In this document: piece by piece, positions 38,701 through 48,438 of the stretch
Numbering within the stretch: position 1 is the first letter of the stretch
Layout: each line of letters begins with the position of its first letter
Assembly: GCF_900163565.1 (NCBI RefSeq)
Contig: NZ_FUHU01000020.1
Location: forward strand, 208,468 to 272,467
Source: Agrococcus casei LMG 22410
Lineage (GTDB): Bacteria > Actinomycetota > Actinomycetes > Actinomycetales > Microbacteriaceae
Direction: 5' to 3'
DNA: 64,000 bases
Notes under the pieces: model-generated
Databases searched by the model: none
What the model was told of the DNA's origin: nothing
What the model saw: the letters and a program-made list of their open reading frames with translations, nothing else
Position numbers and translations under genes: made by a program

Positions 38701-39468
38701 ATGGCAACAGACAGGCGCTTCGAGCCAACGACTCATATGTATGCGCAGACGCCTTCGACGTTTCAGCACGCCGACCCGGCAGCCGCCGAATGGACGACCT
38801 GGGCGACGCTCAATCAGACCGCAGGTCGCGGCCGGCGCGATCGCACCTGGCAGTCGACCCCGGGGGAGTCGCTCGCCGCGTGCGTGCTGGTGAAGCCCGA
38901 GCAGGGCATGACCTGGCTGCCACTGGCGGCCGGGCTGGCACTGGTGCGTGCGCTGCGACCGCTTGTCGCGCATCCGGTCGGGGTCAAATGGCCGAACGAC
39001 GTGCAGATCGAGATCGACGGAGAAGCCCGCAAAGTCGCGGGCATCCTGTGCGAGATGCGCGACGGTGCCGTCGTGGTCGGCTTCGGGGTCAACCTCGTGC
39101 AGCAGGCGGATGCGCTGCTTCCGACCGCAGTCTCACTGCGGCAGGCGGGTGCCGAGGGTGAGGCCACAGCTCTGGCCGAGCGCGTGCTCGACGACATGCG
39201 TGCCCATCTGCGGGAGCTGGCCGGCCAGCTCGGCACGCCTGCCCTCCGCGAGCAGATCGAAGCCGAATGCCTCACGCTCGGGCTCGACGTGCGCGCCGAA
39301 CTGCCGGGCGACCGCATGATCAGAGGGCGAGCTGTGCGGCTCGATGACGATGGGGGCCTGGTCATCGACACCGACGCGGGCGAGACGGCCGTGGTCGCGG
39401 GCGACGTCGTGCACCTGAGGCCCGAGGCGTGGCAAAGCGCGCGAACCGGCGGCGAACAGGCAGACTAG
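38701..39468 (+). CDS. birA: Biotin-[acetyl-CoA carboxylase] ligase
   Basis: Activates biotin with ATP and attaches it to the carrier domain lysine of carboxylases. The biotinyl-AMP loop is [22 protein letters not shown] and KVAGILCE are the other catalytic segments, and GFGVNL follows. 255 residues without the N-terminal helix-turn-helix, so it is a ligase only and not a repressor. Divergent from accD, the partner of the protein it modifies. Confidence 0.94.
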   Translation: MATDRRFEPTTHMYAQTPSTFQHADPAAAEWTTWATLNQTAGRGRRDRTWQSTPGESLAACVLVKPEQGMTWLPLAAGLALVRALRPLVAHPVGVKWPNDVQIEIDGEARKVAGILCEMRDGAVVVGFGVNLVQQADALLPTAVSLRQAGAEGEATALAERVLDDMRAHLRELAGQLGTPALREQIEAECLTLGLDVRAELPGDRMIRGRAVRLDDDGGLVIDTDAGETAVVAGDVVHLRPEAWQSARTGGEQAD

Positions 39469-39472
39469 ACGC

Positions 39473-39937
39473 ATGTCCGATCCGCAGGATGAGCGAGTGA
39501 TCGCTCGTGTGAGGCCCCATGCCCGCACGCTGATTCTGCCGACCCTCGTGCTGTGGGCGCTGAGCTTCACCACGATGTTCCTGCTCGGACGAGTCGACTG
39601 GTCGCCCTGGAATGCGGTCGTGCTGATCGCAGGCGGCGTACTGGTCGCGATCCTGTGCGTGTTTCCGTTTCTGGCGTGGATGTCGCGCCGCTACACCTTC
39701 ACGACCAGGCGGGTCACGCTGCGGTCGGGCTTCGGCGGCATACGCCGCGAGGTGCAGCTGAACCGCGTGCACGACGTCACGCTGCGCAGACGCGGCCTGC
39801 AGATGATGTTCAGATCCGGAGACGTTCTCGTGTCTACAGGTGGAGAACGCGCTATTGTGCTTGCTGATGTGCCCAACGCATCGCTCGTGCATCGAGCGCT
39901 GAATGAGCTATTGGAAGAACCGGCGGAGGAACTATGA
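39473..39937 (+). CDS. Membrane-anchored PH-domain (bPH2) protein
   Basis: A 154-residue protein with two N-terminal membrane helices (about 18-38 and 44-68) and a C-terminal domain opening with YTFTTRRVTLRSGFGGIRREVQLNRVHDV, the pattern of the bacterial PH (DUF304/YdbS) family. Role unknown; family members are tied to membrane or envelope stress. It begins 4 bases after birA and overlaps the next gene by 4 bases. Confidence 0.82.
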   Translation: MSDPQDERVIARVRPHARTLILPTLVLWALSFTTMFLLGRVDWSPWNAVVLIAGGVLVAILCVFPFLAWMSRRYTFTTRRVTLRSGFGGIRREVQLNRVHDVTLRRRGLQMMFRSGDVLVSTGGERAIVLADVPNASLVHRALNELLEEPAEEL

Positions 39938-41244
39938 AGATCGCAGTCATCGGATGCGGATACCTCGGGGCTGTGCACTCTGCAGCAATGTCTTCGGTCG
40001 GGCACGAAGTGGTCGGCGTCGACGTCGACCCCCGCAAGCTCGAGATGCTCAGCTCGGGCCACGCGCCCTTCTACGAGCCGGGCTTCGACGAGCTGCTGAC
40101 CGAACAGGTCGCAACCGGACGACTGTCATTCACTGATGACTTCTCGAAGGTCGCAGACGCCGAGGTCATCTTCATCGGCGTCGGCACCCCGCAGACCGAG
40201 GGCTCGAACGCGGCCGACCTGCGCTACGTGAACTCGGCCATCGAGTCGCTCAAGCCCTACATCGGCGCGCACACGCTCATCGCGGGCAAGTCGACCGTTC
40301 CCGTCGGCACCGCAGCTCGCCTCGCGAGCGAGATCGAGTCGACCGGCGCCCGCATGCTCTGGAACCCCGAGTTCCTGCGCGAGGGCTTCGCAGTGCAGGA
40401 CACCCTGCGCCCCGACCGCCTCGTCTACGGAATCGGCGACGGCGACACCACCAGCGTCGCGCAGCTCGACGAGGTCTACCGCTCGATCCTCGACACGGGC
40501 GTCGACCGCATCGTCACCGACTTCGCAACGGCCGAGCTCGTCAAGGTGAGCGCCAACGCGTTCCTCGCGACCAAGATCTCGTTCATCAACGCCATGGCAG
40601 AGATCGCCGAACAGGTCGGTGCCGACGTCACCGAGCTCGCAGACGCGATCGGCCTCGACGAGCGCATCGGCCGCAAGTTCCTCAACTCGGGCCTCGGCTT
40701 CGGCGGCGGCTGCCTTCCCAAAGACATCCGTGCCTTCCAGGCGCGTGCAGAAGAGGTCGGTGCCACCGAGTCGCTGCAGTTCCTCTCGGAGGTCGACAAG
40801 GTCAACCTGCGCCGTCGCGACCACGTCGTCGACCTGGCAGCTCGTGAGCTCGACGCCCTCGGCTCGAAGCGCGTCGCGGTGCTCGGTCTCGCGTTCAAGC
40901 CCAACAGCGACGACGTGCGCGACTCGGCAGCCCTCGACGTGGCGGCGCGCCTGACGGCCGACGGCTACGAGGTGCGCGGCTACGACCCCAAGGCCGGCGA
41001 GACCGCAGGTCGCGTGCAGCCTGACCTCGACATCCGCTCGACTCTTGCCGAGGCAGTGGCCGAGGCTGACGTGATTGTCGTCGGCACCGAGTGGGCAGAG
41101 TTCAAGGAGGTCGACCCCGCGACGCTCGAGAGCCCCGCGAAGGTGGTCATCGACGGACGCAACACCCTCGACCGCAAGCGCTGGCACGACGCCGGCTTCA
41201 AGGTCATCGCACTCGGACGCCGCACGCTCGAGCCCAAGGCCTAG
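39934..41244 (+). CDS. ugd: UDP-glucose 6-dehydrogenase
   Basis: Oxidises UDP-glucose to UDP-glucuronate in two NAD steps, for envelope or capsule polysaccharide. The NAD motif is KIAVIGCGYLGAVHSAAMSSVGHEVVGVDVD. GVGTPQ, GKSTVPVGT, NPEFLREGFAVQDTLRPDR and GFGGGCLPKDIRA (catalytic Cys) are all present, as is VLGLAFKPNSDDVRDSAAL in the C-terminal domain. 436 residues, full length. It is coupled to the PH protein and lies one base from purK. Confidence 0.93.
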   Translation: MKIAVIGCGYLGAVHSAAMSSVGHEVVGVDVDPRKLEMLSSGHAPFYEPGFDELLTEQVATGRLSFTDDFSKVADAEVIFIGVGTPQTEGSNAADLRYVNSAIESLKPYIGAHTLIAGKSTVPVGTAARLASEIESTGARMLWNPEFLREGFAVQDTLRPDRLVYGIGDGDTTSVAQLDEVYRSILDTGVDRIVTDFATAELVKVSANAFLATKISFINAMAEIAEQVGADVTELADAIGLDERIGRKFLNSGLGFGGGCLPKDIRAFQARAEEVGATESLQFLSEVDKVNLRRRDHVVDLAARELDALGSKRVAVLGLAFKPNSDDVRDSAALDVAARLTADGYEVRGYDPKAGETAGRVQPDLDIRSTLAEAVAEADVIVVGTEWAEFKEVDPATLESPAKVVIDGRNTLDRKRWHDAGFKVIALGRRTLEPKA

Positions 41245-41245
41245 C

Positions 41246-42382
41246 GTGATCGTCGGCGTTGTCGGCGCCGGGCAGCTGGCCCGGATGATGATCCCTGCCG
41301 CGGTGCAGCTCGGCATCGAGCTGCGGGTGCTGGCAGAAGCCGACGGCATGAGCGCACAGCTCGCGCAGACCGCGGTGGGCGACTACCGCGACGCCGCGAC
41401 GGTGCTCGAGTTCGCCCGCGGTGTCGATGTGCTCACGTTCGACCATGAACACGTTCCCCAAGACGTGCTGCGTGCGGTCGTCGATGCGGGCATCCGCGTG
41501 GCTCCCGGCCCCGACGCCCTGCTGTTCGCGCAGGACAAGCGAGAGATGCGCCGCCGCATGAGCGAGCTCGGTGCGCCGCAGCCCGACTGGGCGCCCGTCG
41601 ACTCAGACGACGATCTGCAGGCGTTTCTCGACGCACACGGCGGCGCCGCGATCCTGAAGACCGCGAAGGGCGGCTACGACGGCAAGGGCGTGCGGCGCGT
41701 GACGAGCGTGACGGATGCGCGCGACTGGATCGACGCGGCTGTCAGCGGCGAGGGCCCGCAGCTGCTGGTCGAGGAGCTCGTCGACTTCACCCGCGAGCTC
41801 TCGCAGCAGCTCGCTCGCAGCATCCGCGGCGAGATCGTCAGCTGGCCGCTGGTCGAGACGGTGCAGCGCGACTCGGTGTGTGCCGAGGTCTACGCGCCCG
41901 CCAGGGCCGGAGCCGGCGACGCCCGCAAGCGCGCAGCAGAGGCCGCAGAGATCGCGCACCTGATCGCAGAGGGTGTCGGCGTGACCGGCGTCATGGCCGT
42001 CGAGCTGTTCGAGACGGCGGATGGGCGGGTGGTGGTGAACGAGCTGGCCATGCGTCCGCACAACTCCGGTCACTGGACCATCGAAGGGTCGACCACGAGC
42101 CAGTTCGAGCAGCACCTGCGTGCCGTGCTCGACCTGCCGCTCGGCACCGCAGACATGGTGCGGCCCGCTGCGGTCATGGTCAACGTGCTCGGAGGGCCCT
42201 CGAGCGGCCGCATGGAAGACGTCTACGCGAACGCCCTTGCAGCCTGCCCCGACGTGCATTTCCACTCGTACGCGAAGACCGCGAGGCCTGGCCGCAAGGT
42301 CGGCCACGTCACCGCGATCGGCGATGATGTTCAGCGTGTTGCCGACCGCGCGGGCGTCGGTGCACGATTCTTTGAGGTCTAG
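41246..42382 (+). CDS. purK: N5-carboxyaminoimidazole ribonucleotide synthase
   Basis: Uses ATP and bicarbonate to carboxylate AIR in purine synthesis. The ATP-grasp family start VGVVGAGQLARMM, then FDHEHVP, FAQDKREMRRRMSELGAPQP, ILKTAKGGYDGKGV and the metal site ELAMRPHNSGHWTIEG are seen. 378 residues from GTG 41246, one base after the ugd stop. Its product is used by PurE, encoded next. Confidence 0.95.
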   Translation: MIVGVVGAGQLARMMIPAAVQLGIELRVLAEADGMSAQLAQTAVGDYRDAATVLEFARGVDVLTFDHEHVPQDVLRAVVDAGIRVAPGPDALLFAQDKREMRRRMSELGAPQPDWAPVDSDDDLQAFLDAHGGAAILKTAKGGYDGKGVRRVTSVTDARDWIDAAVSGEGPQLLVEELVDFTRELSQQLARSIRGEIVSWPLVETVQRDSVCAEVYAPARAGAGDARKRAAEAAEIAHLIAEGVGVTGVMAVELFETADGRVVVNELAMRPHNSGHWTIEGSTTSQFEQHLRAVLDLPLGTADMVRPAAVMVNVLGGPSSGRMEDVYANALAACPDVHFHSYAKTARPGRKVGHVTAIGDDVQRVADRAGVGARFFEV

Positions 42383-42445
42383 ACCGTACTCTTGGACTCG
42401 CCCGACGCGGGCACCAGCAAGCCACGGCACACTCGGGAGGTCAGC

Positions 42446-42952
42446 GTGACTCAGGCAGCCATCATCATGGGCTCGGACTCAGACTGGCGAGTCATGGCGG
42501 CGGCGGCGACCGTGCTCACAGAGCTCGGCGTCGATCACGAGGTAGAGGTCGTCTCGGCCCACCGCACACCGCACAAGATGGTCGAGTTCGCTGAGGCCGC
42601 CGCCGGTCGCGGCATCAAGGTCATCATCGCCGGCGCCGGAGGGGCAGCGCACCTGCCTGGCATGGTCGCATCGCTGACGACGCTGCCGGTCATCGGGGTT
42701 CCTGTGCAGCTCGACAAGCTCGACGGCCTCGACTCGCTGCTGTCGATCGTGCAGATGCCGACCGGCATCCCCGTTGCGACGGTGTCGATCTCCGGCGCAC
42801 GCAACGCGGGCATCCTGGCTGCGCGCATGATCGGCGCATTCGACGACGACCTCCGCGCTCGCCTCGAGACGTTCGCTGCGAATCTGCGCGACGAGGTCGA
42901 GCGCAAGAACGAGTCGCTGCTGAAGAGGATCATCGAGGAGGCCGGCGAGTGA
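42446..42952 (+). CDS. purE: N5-carboxyaminoimidazole ribonucleotide mutase
   Basis: Rearranges N5-CAIR to CAIR. Class I PurE motifs: IIMGSDSDW near the start, VSAHRTP with the active-site His, [20 protein letters not shown] and [12 protein letters not shown]. 168 residues. The start is GTG, with GGGAGG 5 bases before it. In the 63-base gap after purK there is a possible TACTCT -10 and a GCCCG/CGGGC hairpin, so purE may have extra transcription of its own. It overlaps the LCP gene by 4 bases. Confidence 0.95.
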   Translation: MTQAAIIMGSDSDWRVMAAAATVLTELGVDHEVEVVSAHRTPHKMVEFAEAAAGRGIKVIIAGAGGAAHLPGMVASLTTLPVIGVPVQLDKLDGLDSLLSIVQMPTGIPVATVSISGARNAGILAARMIGAFDDDLRARLETFAANLRDEVERKNESLLKRIIEEAGE

Positions 42953-44319
42953 GCTTGCTTGCTCCCAAGGTGACGCTTCGGCATCCCGTCGCCGAGATGC
43001 CGAAGGTCATGCATCGGCGCGGCTGGTGGCTCGTGATCATGGGCCTGCTGCTGCCCGGCAGCGCCCAGATCGCAGCGGGCAATCGCAAGCTCGGCCGCTT
43101 CGGCCTCGTCACCACGTTCATCATGTGGGGCATCGCGCTGCTTGCGCTGCTGCTCTGGTTCGTGAACCGCGGACTGCTGCTGACGATCGTGGGCAACGGC
43201 ATCGCCATGCTCGGGATTGAGATCATCGTGATCGCCTACGGCATCATCTGGCTCGTGATCGGCTTCGACACCCTCAGGCTCACGAAGCTCGTGAAGATAC
43301 GCGGTGCTGGCAAGTGGAGTGTCGCAGTGGCGGCGCTGGTCGCCATCATCGTTCCCGTCGGTGCCGCTGGCTATGTCGCAAGCCTGCTCGATGCGTCGCG
43401 CGGCTTCATCAACGATGTCTTCCAGGCGAGCGGCCCTACGCAAGACCCGATCAACGGCCACTACACGTTCATGCTGCTCGGCGCCGACTCCGGCGAAGAC
43501 CGCGAGGGCCTCAGGCCCGACTCGATCGCCGTCGTGACGGTGAACGCCGAGACCGGTGCGGCCACCATGGTGGGCATCCCTCGAAACCTCATGAACGTGC
43601 CGTTCCCTGAGGACTCGCCCATGGCCTCGCACTGGCCCAACGGCTTCAACTGCGCGGGCGCAGACTGCATGATCAACGCCGCGTACACGTACGGCATGGC
43701 CAACCCCGACCTCTACCCGGATGCCGAAGAGAACAATTCCGACCCCGGGCTCGAGGCAACGCGTGACGCGGTGCAGGGCGTGACCGGGCTTGAGATCCAG
43801 TACTACGTCGTGATCGACATGCAGGGCTTCGCAGACCTGGTGGATGCGCTCGGCGGCGTGAAGATCAACGTCGAGAAGCGCGTGCCCATCGGCATCACCG
43901 GTGGCCCGGTCGAGGCGTGGATCGAGCCGGGTGAGCAGGTGATGGATGGCTACACGGCCCTCTGGTACGCCCGCTCGCGCGCCGACTCGTCTGACTATGA
44001 CCGCATGGAGCGCCAGCGGCAGGTGATGGAGGCAGTGATCAAGCAGTTCACGCCGCAGACGCTGCTGACTTCGTACAACGGGCTGGCCGAGGCCGGCAAG
44101 GACTTCGTGCAGACCGATATTCCGCAGTCGATGATCGGATACCTCACCGACCTCGCTGACAAGACTCGTGTGCTGCCGATCGAGAACCTCGAGCTCGTGC
44201 CGCCGCTGATCCTCTCGGAGGATCCTGACTTCGAACTCGCTCGCAGCGAGGTCGCTGAGGCGATGGAGCGCGCGTACCAGAACTCGCTGCCCTCAGAGAG
44301 CCCGACTGACGGGGAGTAG
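42949..44319 (+). CDS. LytR-CpsA-Psr family envelope protein
   Basis: LCP proteins attach teichoic acids, arabinogalactan or other glycopolymers to peptidoglycan outside the cell. The N-terminal 140 residues hold four membrane helices, including the loop [18 protein letters not shown], unlike the single helix of many LCPs. The extracellular domain (residues 165-400) has [45 protein letters not shown] and [20 protein letters not shown] with the family Arg/Asp residues. GTG start; a terminator overlaps the stop. The ugd upstream may make a precursor of the polymer. Confidence 0.9.
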   Translation: MSLLAPKVTLRHPVAEMPKVMHRRGWWLVIMGLLLPGSAQIAAGNRKLGRFGLVTTFIMWGIALLALLLWFVNRGLLLTIVGNGIAMLGIEIIVIAYGIIWLVIGFDTLRLTKLVKIRGAGKWSVAVAALVAIIVPVGAAGYVASLLDASRGFINDVFQASGPTQDPINGHYTFMLLGADSGEDREGLRPDSIAVVTVNAETGAATMVGIPRNLMNVPFPEDSPMASHWPNGFNCAGADCMINAAYTYGMANPDLYPDAEENNSDPGLEATRDAVQGVTGLEIQYYVVIDMQGFADLVDALGGVKINVEKRVPIGITGGPVEAWIEPGEQVMDGYTALWYARSRADSSDYDRMERQRQVMEAVIKQFTPQTLLTSYNGLAEAGKDFVQTDIPQSMIGYLTDLADKTRVLPIENLELVPPLILSEDPDFELARSEVAEAMERAYQNSLPSESPTDGE

Positions 44320-44330
44320 TCGGGCTCTCT
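44295..44330 (+). terminator. Terminator overlapping the LCP stop codon
   Basis: Perfect 13-base arms (44295-44307 and 44318-44330); the TAG at 44317-44319 is part of the hairpin. It also faces the convergent surface-protein gene. Confidence 0.85.
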
Positions 44331-44350
44331 GACTGCATGCGGTCGTCTGG

Positions 44351-46384
44351 CTAGACCTTGCGGGCGCGCAGTGTGAGCAGACCCGCAGCTGCGAGCATCA
44401 TGCCCGCTGCGAGCATCCACAGTGCCGGAGCCCCTGCGGTCTCGGGCAGCTCGTTGCCACCTGTACTGTCGACTGATCCGTCATCGGCGTTGTCGTCGCC
44501 AGTTCCGTCGTCGCCGGTTCCGTCATCGCCGGTGCCGTTGTCGTCGTCGGCTGTTGCGGGTGCGCACTCGGTGATCACCGAGATGCCGGTGCGCAGCGAG
44601 ACGCCGTCAGTGGCATTGTCGTCGCCCCACAGCTGACGCACTGTCTGCACGAAGCCGTCCTGTTGCTGGCCCTGCGCATCCGCCGGGCACGCCTCGACTG
44701 TGATGTGCGACGCGAACCCTTCGTTGGCCACGTTCGGCAGCAGTTCGGGGCTGTCGATCAGCAGCACGCCGCTGTCGTTTGACGACTCGGCTATCTCGTC
44801 GCCGTCGATGGTCAGCAGCACGCTGCGACCCTCGCAGACCTCGTCGCACGTGACGAGCAGCTCGCCGAACTGCTCCTGGTAGTCGAGCGCCATGACGCCC
44901 TGGAACGGCGATGCGTAGCGGTTGACGAGCTCGTGCGAGCCGTCGGCTGCGAGCGAGACGAACAGCACCTCGCCGGTGCCCTCGACACCCACGGCGTAGA
45001 CGCCGCCGAATGCGTTCGGCAGCCACTCGACAGCCTCGAGGCCGCTGTTGGCGCCGAGGGTGCCGACGCTGTCGACGAGGTTCCACTCGGTCGTCGCGCT
45101 CAGCTCGAGCTCGCCGATCGACGGGTCAGCAGGCAGCTCGAAGCGCAGCACCGACGGGCGGCTCGTGCCGTTGTCGGCGTTGTTGCGCTCGGTTGCGACG
45201 AAGACTGCTCCGCCTTCGCCGACCGTGACGCCTTCAGCGTCGGGGATCCCGCTGCCGTCTGCGTACCGCAGCTGGTACGAGGCGGTGACCTGCGCATCCG
45301 TGCCGCCGTCCGCGAACTCGAGCACGAACAGCTCGCCCGTTCCGTTGTGCACGGCGTAGGCGTTGCCCTGCTCGTCGAAGTCGACGCCAGAGATGTCGCC
45401 GTCGAAGGTGCCGGGGGCGTCAGCTGCGACGATCTCGTCGAGAGCCCACGGCCACGGGGTGCTGTTGACGGGTTCTGCCTCGCCGGCTTCGACGTTGGGC
45501 ATTTCTCGCGTGGGCTCGCCCGTGACGGCGAACTCACCGGTCATGTCGGGGATGCGGCCCCACGTGGTGACCGAGTGGCCTTCCCACGAGGTCTGGTCGA
45601 CGACGTCGCCGTCAGCGTTGAACAGTGTGACCGAGTCGTTGCCGCCGAGTCCGAAGCCTGCGTCGCCCTGCTCGGCGTCGGTGTAGATGCTCCAGTAGCC
45701 GCCGGATTCGATCTCGGTGCCCTCGGGGAACACGAGGGGCTCGTGCGTCGGGTCGCCGTCGATGATCGACCAGCCGGAGAGGTCGATCGAGTTCTCGGTG
45801 TCGGTGTTTGCAAGCTCGACCCAGTCGTCGACGGGGTCGCCGTTCGACTCGATCTCGTTGATCACGATGGGGCTCTCGACGGTCTCGATGTCGGCGGGGT
45901 GGTTGAGCTCGCCCGGCGTCGAAGCGGTCAGGACGAAAGCGCCCGCGCCGTCGGGGATGCGACCCCAGGTGTTGCCGTCGCCTGCGTGGTCGGCGTATGC
46001 GTGGGCATCGACGACTTCGCCTGCTCCATCGAAGACGTTGACTTCGTCGCCGCCTCCGAGGCCGAATGCGAAGGCCTCTTCTGTGTGGCCCTCGCCCCAG
46101 AGCAGCATGACTGCGCCGGGTTCGATCGTCGTACCAGGCTCGAATCGACCGCGGTCGTCGCTGCGGTCGGTGTTGTCATCGGTGAAGGTCCAGTCCGAGA
46201 TGTCGACTGCTTCTTCGCCGGTGTTGATGAGTTCGATGAAATCGTCGCCCTTCGAGTTGATCTCGTTGATGGCGACGCCAGACGGATGCTCGGCTGCGTT
46301 CGCGGCGGTCGGGCCGACGAGCAGCGCACCACCGGCCAACAGCAGCGCGGTCGCGCTCGCGGCGGTCTTCTTGCGAATGTGCAT
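44351..46384 (-). CDS. Sortase-anchored surface protein with lamin-tail domains and a propeller-like region
   Basis: 677 residues. A signal peptide ends at about residue 31 (PTAANA|AEHPSG). Two lamin-tail (LTD) domains follow: GVAINEINSKGDDFIELINTG near 36-56 and IVINEIESN with DDWVELANTD near 155-180; each has an FGLGGxDxVxxF segment. Residues 290-600 are repeated Gly/Asp-rich strands typical of an esterase-like or propeller domain with LRYADGSGIPDAEGVTVGEG. A GDDGT repeat spacer leads to LPETA (646-650), a membrane helix and RARKV: a cell-wall sorting signal, in the less common LPxTA form. Catalytic role unproven. ATG 46384, leader of about 40 bases. Confidence 0.82.
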   Translation of the reverse strand: MHIRKKTAASATALLLAGGALLVGPTAANAAEHPSGVAINEINSKGDDFIELINTGEEAVDISDWTFTDDNTDRSDDRGRFEPGTTIEPGAVMLLWGEGHTEEAFAFGLGGGDEVNVFDGAGEVVDAHAYADHAGDGNTWGRIPDGAGAFVLTASTPGELNHPADIETVESPIVINEIESNGDPVDDWVELANTDTENSIDLSGWSIIDGDPTHEPLVFPEGTEIESGGYWSIYTDAEQGDAGFGLGGNDSVTLFNADGDVVDQTSWEGHSVTTWGRIPDMTGEFAVTGEPTREMPNVEAGEAEPVNSTPWPWALDEIVAADAPGTFDGDISGVDFDEQGNAYAVHNGTGELFVLEFADGGTDAQVTASYQLRYADGSGIPDAEGVTVGEGGAVFVATERNNADNGTSRPSVLRFELPADPSIGELELSATTEWNLVDSVGTLGANSGLEAVEWLPNAFGGVYAVGVEGTGEVLFVSLAADGSHELVNRYASPFQGVMALDYQEQFGELLVTCDEVCEGRSVLLTIDGDEIAESSNDSGVLLIDSPELLPNVANEGFASHITVEACPADAQGQQQDGFVQTVRQLWGDDNATDGVSLRTGISVITECAPATADDDNGTGDDGTGDDGTGDDNADDGSVDSTGGNELPETAGAPALWMLAAGMMLAAAGLLTLRARKV

Positions 46385-46583
46385 GGGAGGTCCTTCAGTA
46401 GAGGGCAGGAGCAATCGGCCTGCGGACGCCAGCACTCTATTGAGCGCACGTTGCCGTCTGACGCGACTTCGGTGAACGCCTGATGAACGGATGGGCGGGC
46501 GACAGGAGAAGTGACGAAATAGCAGATGTGTGCGACCATTATTCGGTCAGTTCGGTATATTTGAAGACAACTAAGGATGCATT
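46385..46583. promoter_or_regulatory. Divergent promoter region of surface protein and large lipoprotein
   Basis: On the minus strand TAGAGT (46439-46434) is a good -10 for the surface-protein gene. On the plus side the DNA becomes AT-rich (TATATTTGAAGACAACTAAGG region), with TATATT as a possible -10 and AAGGA (46573-46577) 6 bases before the GTG at 46584. No gene is seen within. Confidence 0.45.
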
Positions 46584-48401
46584 GTGCGCGACGAAGCGAT
46601 GTCCGACTCTCGAGAGCACCGAAATAACAGACGGCCCGGATGGCTGTCGAAACTGCTTCGACTTTTCACTGTGACTGGCCTCGCCTTCGTGCTGACGGCT
46701 TGTGGCGCCGAAATCAGCACCGTGCTGACCGTCGAGACAGACGGGTCGGGGTCGCGCGAGATTCTGCTGGTTCTGGACGAAAGTGACTTGGAGAACGTAA
46801 AGGGCGGGTCGGCTGCCCTTGAGGCATCCATCGTAGAGCGAGTCCCTGATGATCTGGACTACTCGGGGATCTCTCAGAATGCTGAAGGGGGTCTGGAAGC
46901 CACGTTCGTGTTGGAGTTTTCGTCAACCGAAGAGTACGTCGAGAAGATCGATGCACTCCTCGGACTGTCGGATGACAGCATCGCAACGCCGAAGCTTGAG
47001 GTTATTGACTCGAAGCTGGTGAATGGAGTCATCATCGAAGAGGAATTCACCAGCTACGACTTGCTGGCGTGGCTGTTCGACGGGTTGGTCGAAGACGGTG
47101 TGATTGATGGAAGCCAGGGAGCAAGCAACCTCTATTCGCTCGGCACCACTGTCGTGGAGTTTGATGGAACGACTCACGAGTCTTGGGCCGACATCAATGA
47201 GAATATAACCGTGAACAATGGCTTCTCACAGGTGAAGATGGCCACACAGATCATCGACCTGGACAACGTTGAGCGACAGATCATGTTTGTCTCCGGGTCC
47301 GGACCCGAAGAGCTATACCAGTCCTACTTTGACGAAGTTCTGGTAGACGGTCTCGACGTGGTGCATGAGGGCAATCGTTGGAGCGTTGAGGTCTCGGGCA
47401 CACCAGAGGAGATCACAAATCTCACAAATACTGTTCTCTCTACCGACGACGCATACTTCTCAGTGGAAAGCGGCCCGTCAGAGAGAGGACCCGCCGTGGT
47501 TCAGGTGACTGTTGCCAACGAAGCAACCTGCGATAAGATCTGTGGCTCTGATGTGATGCAGTTGTTTGACGAGGTGACTGCGCCGAGTTCCTTCTCCCCC
47601 GGGAGTGCGGAAGTCTGGCTCCAGCCGGGAACGTCAACAGCATTCGAGTATGCGCCGGCGTTTGAGTCGATAGACCAGAAGGTTCAGATTGACGCCAACG
47701 GGAGCGTCAATGCGAAGACAGAATTCACAGTAGCCGCGAGCGACGCAGCTCTAGTAGGAGACGGTTTCGAGATGCTGCTGTCTCCGGGGGAAGCGGCTGG
47801 TTCGCTGCAGGCACGCGAAGATGGCGACAGCGTGGTCTACACCGTGGAGATCGCTGGTGACAACGCCGACGATTTCCAGGGTTCGTACCAGTCCTGGACA
47901 GATGGTGGGGAGTTTAACCTGTCGACGACGCAGCCCAGTTTGTTCGAGTCCGCGACGCATGTATGGTTCAATCCCTCGCTGGCTCCACTAGTTGCTCAGC
48001 ATGGCGTCACCGGACAAGTTGTAACAGAAGTGGGGGTCCCCTTCCCACAGTCGGTCCAGAATGGGAGCGCGATCTCCCACAATGGCGAGCCCGTGACGCT
48101 GTACGCCAGCGGCATGTCGCAGACCGGAATAGTACTGACAGTGATTATTGGACTGATCGTGATCGGAGCTGTGACATTGGTAATCATTCGACCGACATGG
48201 CTGCGAAACCTCGTCGTCTCAACAACGGGCGGCACAGCGGCGCGCGTGAAGCCCGTGGCGGTGCCGAATCCACTTGGTCATGACATCCGACAGCCAGACC
48301 GCAGGGTCGGAGGCGAGCCAAGAACATCGTCTACTGAGGCTGAACCAATCCAGCAACATCCGTCGCAAGAGAGTAGTGGTGGCTCAGGCCGGATCCAGTG
48401 A
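46584..48401 (+). CDS. Large lipoprotein with C-terminal membrane helix, LppM-like start
   Basis: 605 residues. Basic N-terminus, then signal helix ending LTAC (Cys40). The mature start EISTVLTVETDGSGSREILLVLDES resembles LppM-type beta domains, and a similar strand pattern returns near residue 370 (QKVQIDANGSVNAKTEFTVAAS). A Cys pair lies in EATCDKICGSDV. A membrane helix spans about 513-535, followed by a 70-residue polar cytoplasmic tail, so the protein would be tied to the membrane at both ends. Its codons use more A/T than neighbours. GTG 46584 has the better ribosome-binding site; ATG 46599 is possible. Function unknown. Confidence 0.75.
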   Translation: MRDEAMSDSREHRNNRRPGWLSKLLRLFTVTGLAFVLTACGAEISTVLTVETDGSGSREILLVLDESDLENVKGGSAALEASIVERVPDDLDYSGISQNAEGGLEATFVLEFSSTEEYVEKIDALLGLSDDSIATPKLEVIDSKLVNGVIIEEEFTSYDLLAWLFDGLVEDGVIDGSQGASNLYSLGTTVVEFDGTTHESWADINENITVNNGFSQVKMATQIIDLDNVERQIMFVSGSGPEELYQSYFDEVLVDGLDVVHEGNRWSVEVSGTPEEITNLTNTVLSTDDAYFSVESGPSERGPAVVQVTVANEATCDKICGSDVMQLFDEVTAPSSFSPGSAEVWLQPGTSTAFEYAPAFESIDQKVQIDANGSVNAKTEFTVAASDAALVGDGFEMLLSPGEAAGSLQAREDGDSVVYTVEIAGDNADDFQGSYQSWTDGGEFNLSTTQPSLFESATHVWFNPSLAPLVAQHGVTGQVVTEVGVPFPQSVQNGSAISHNGEPVTLYASGMSQTGIVLTVIIGLIVIGAVTLVIIRPTWLRNLVVSTTGGTAARVKPVAVPNPLGHDIRQPDRRVGGEPRTSSTEAEPIQQHPSQESSGGSGRIQ

Positions 48402-48426
48402 ACGGATGTGCGGGGCCGCGCCCTGA

Positions 48427-48432
48427 GACAAT
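48427..48432 (+). promoter_or_regulatory. -10 candidate for the LLM oxidoreductase
   Basis: GACAAT ends 6 bases before the ATG at 48439. Confidence 0.4.
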
Positions 48433-48438
48433 GGCGGC

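Noticed and set aside
44933..46483. 516-codon plus-strand frame opposite the surface-protein gene
   Set aside because: Shadow of the lamin-tail protein gene; no start signals and no domain.
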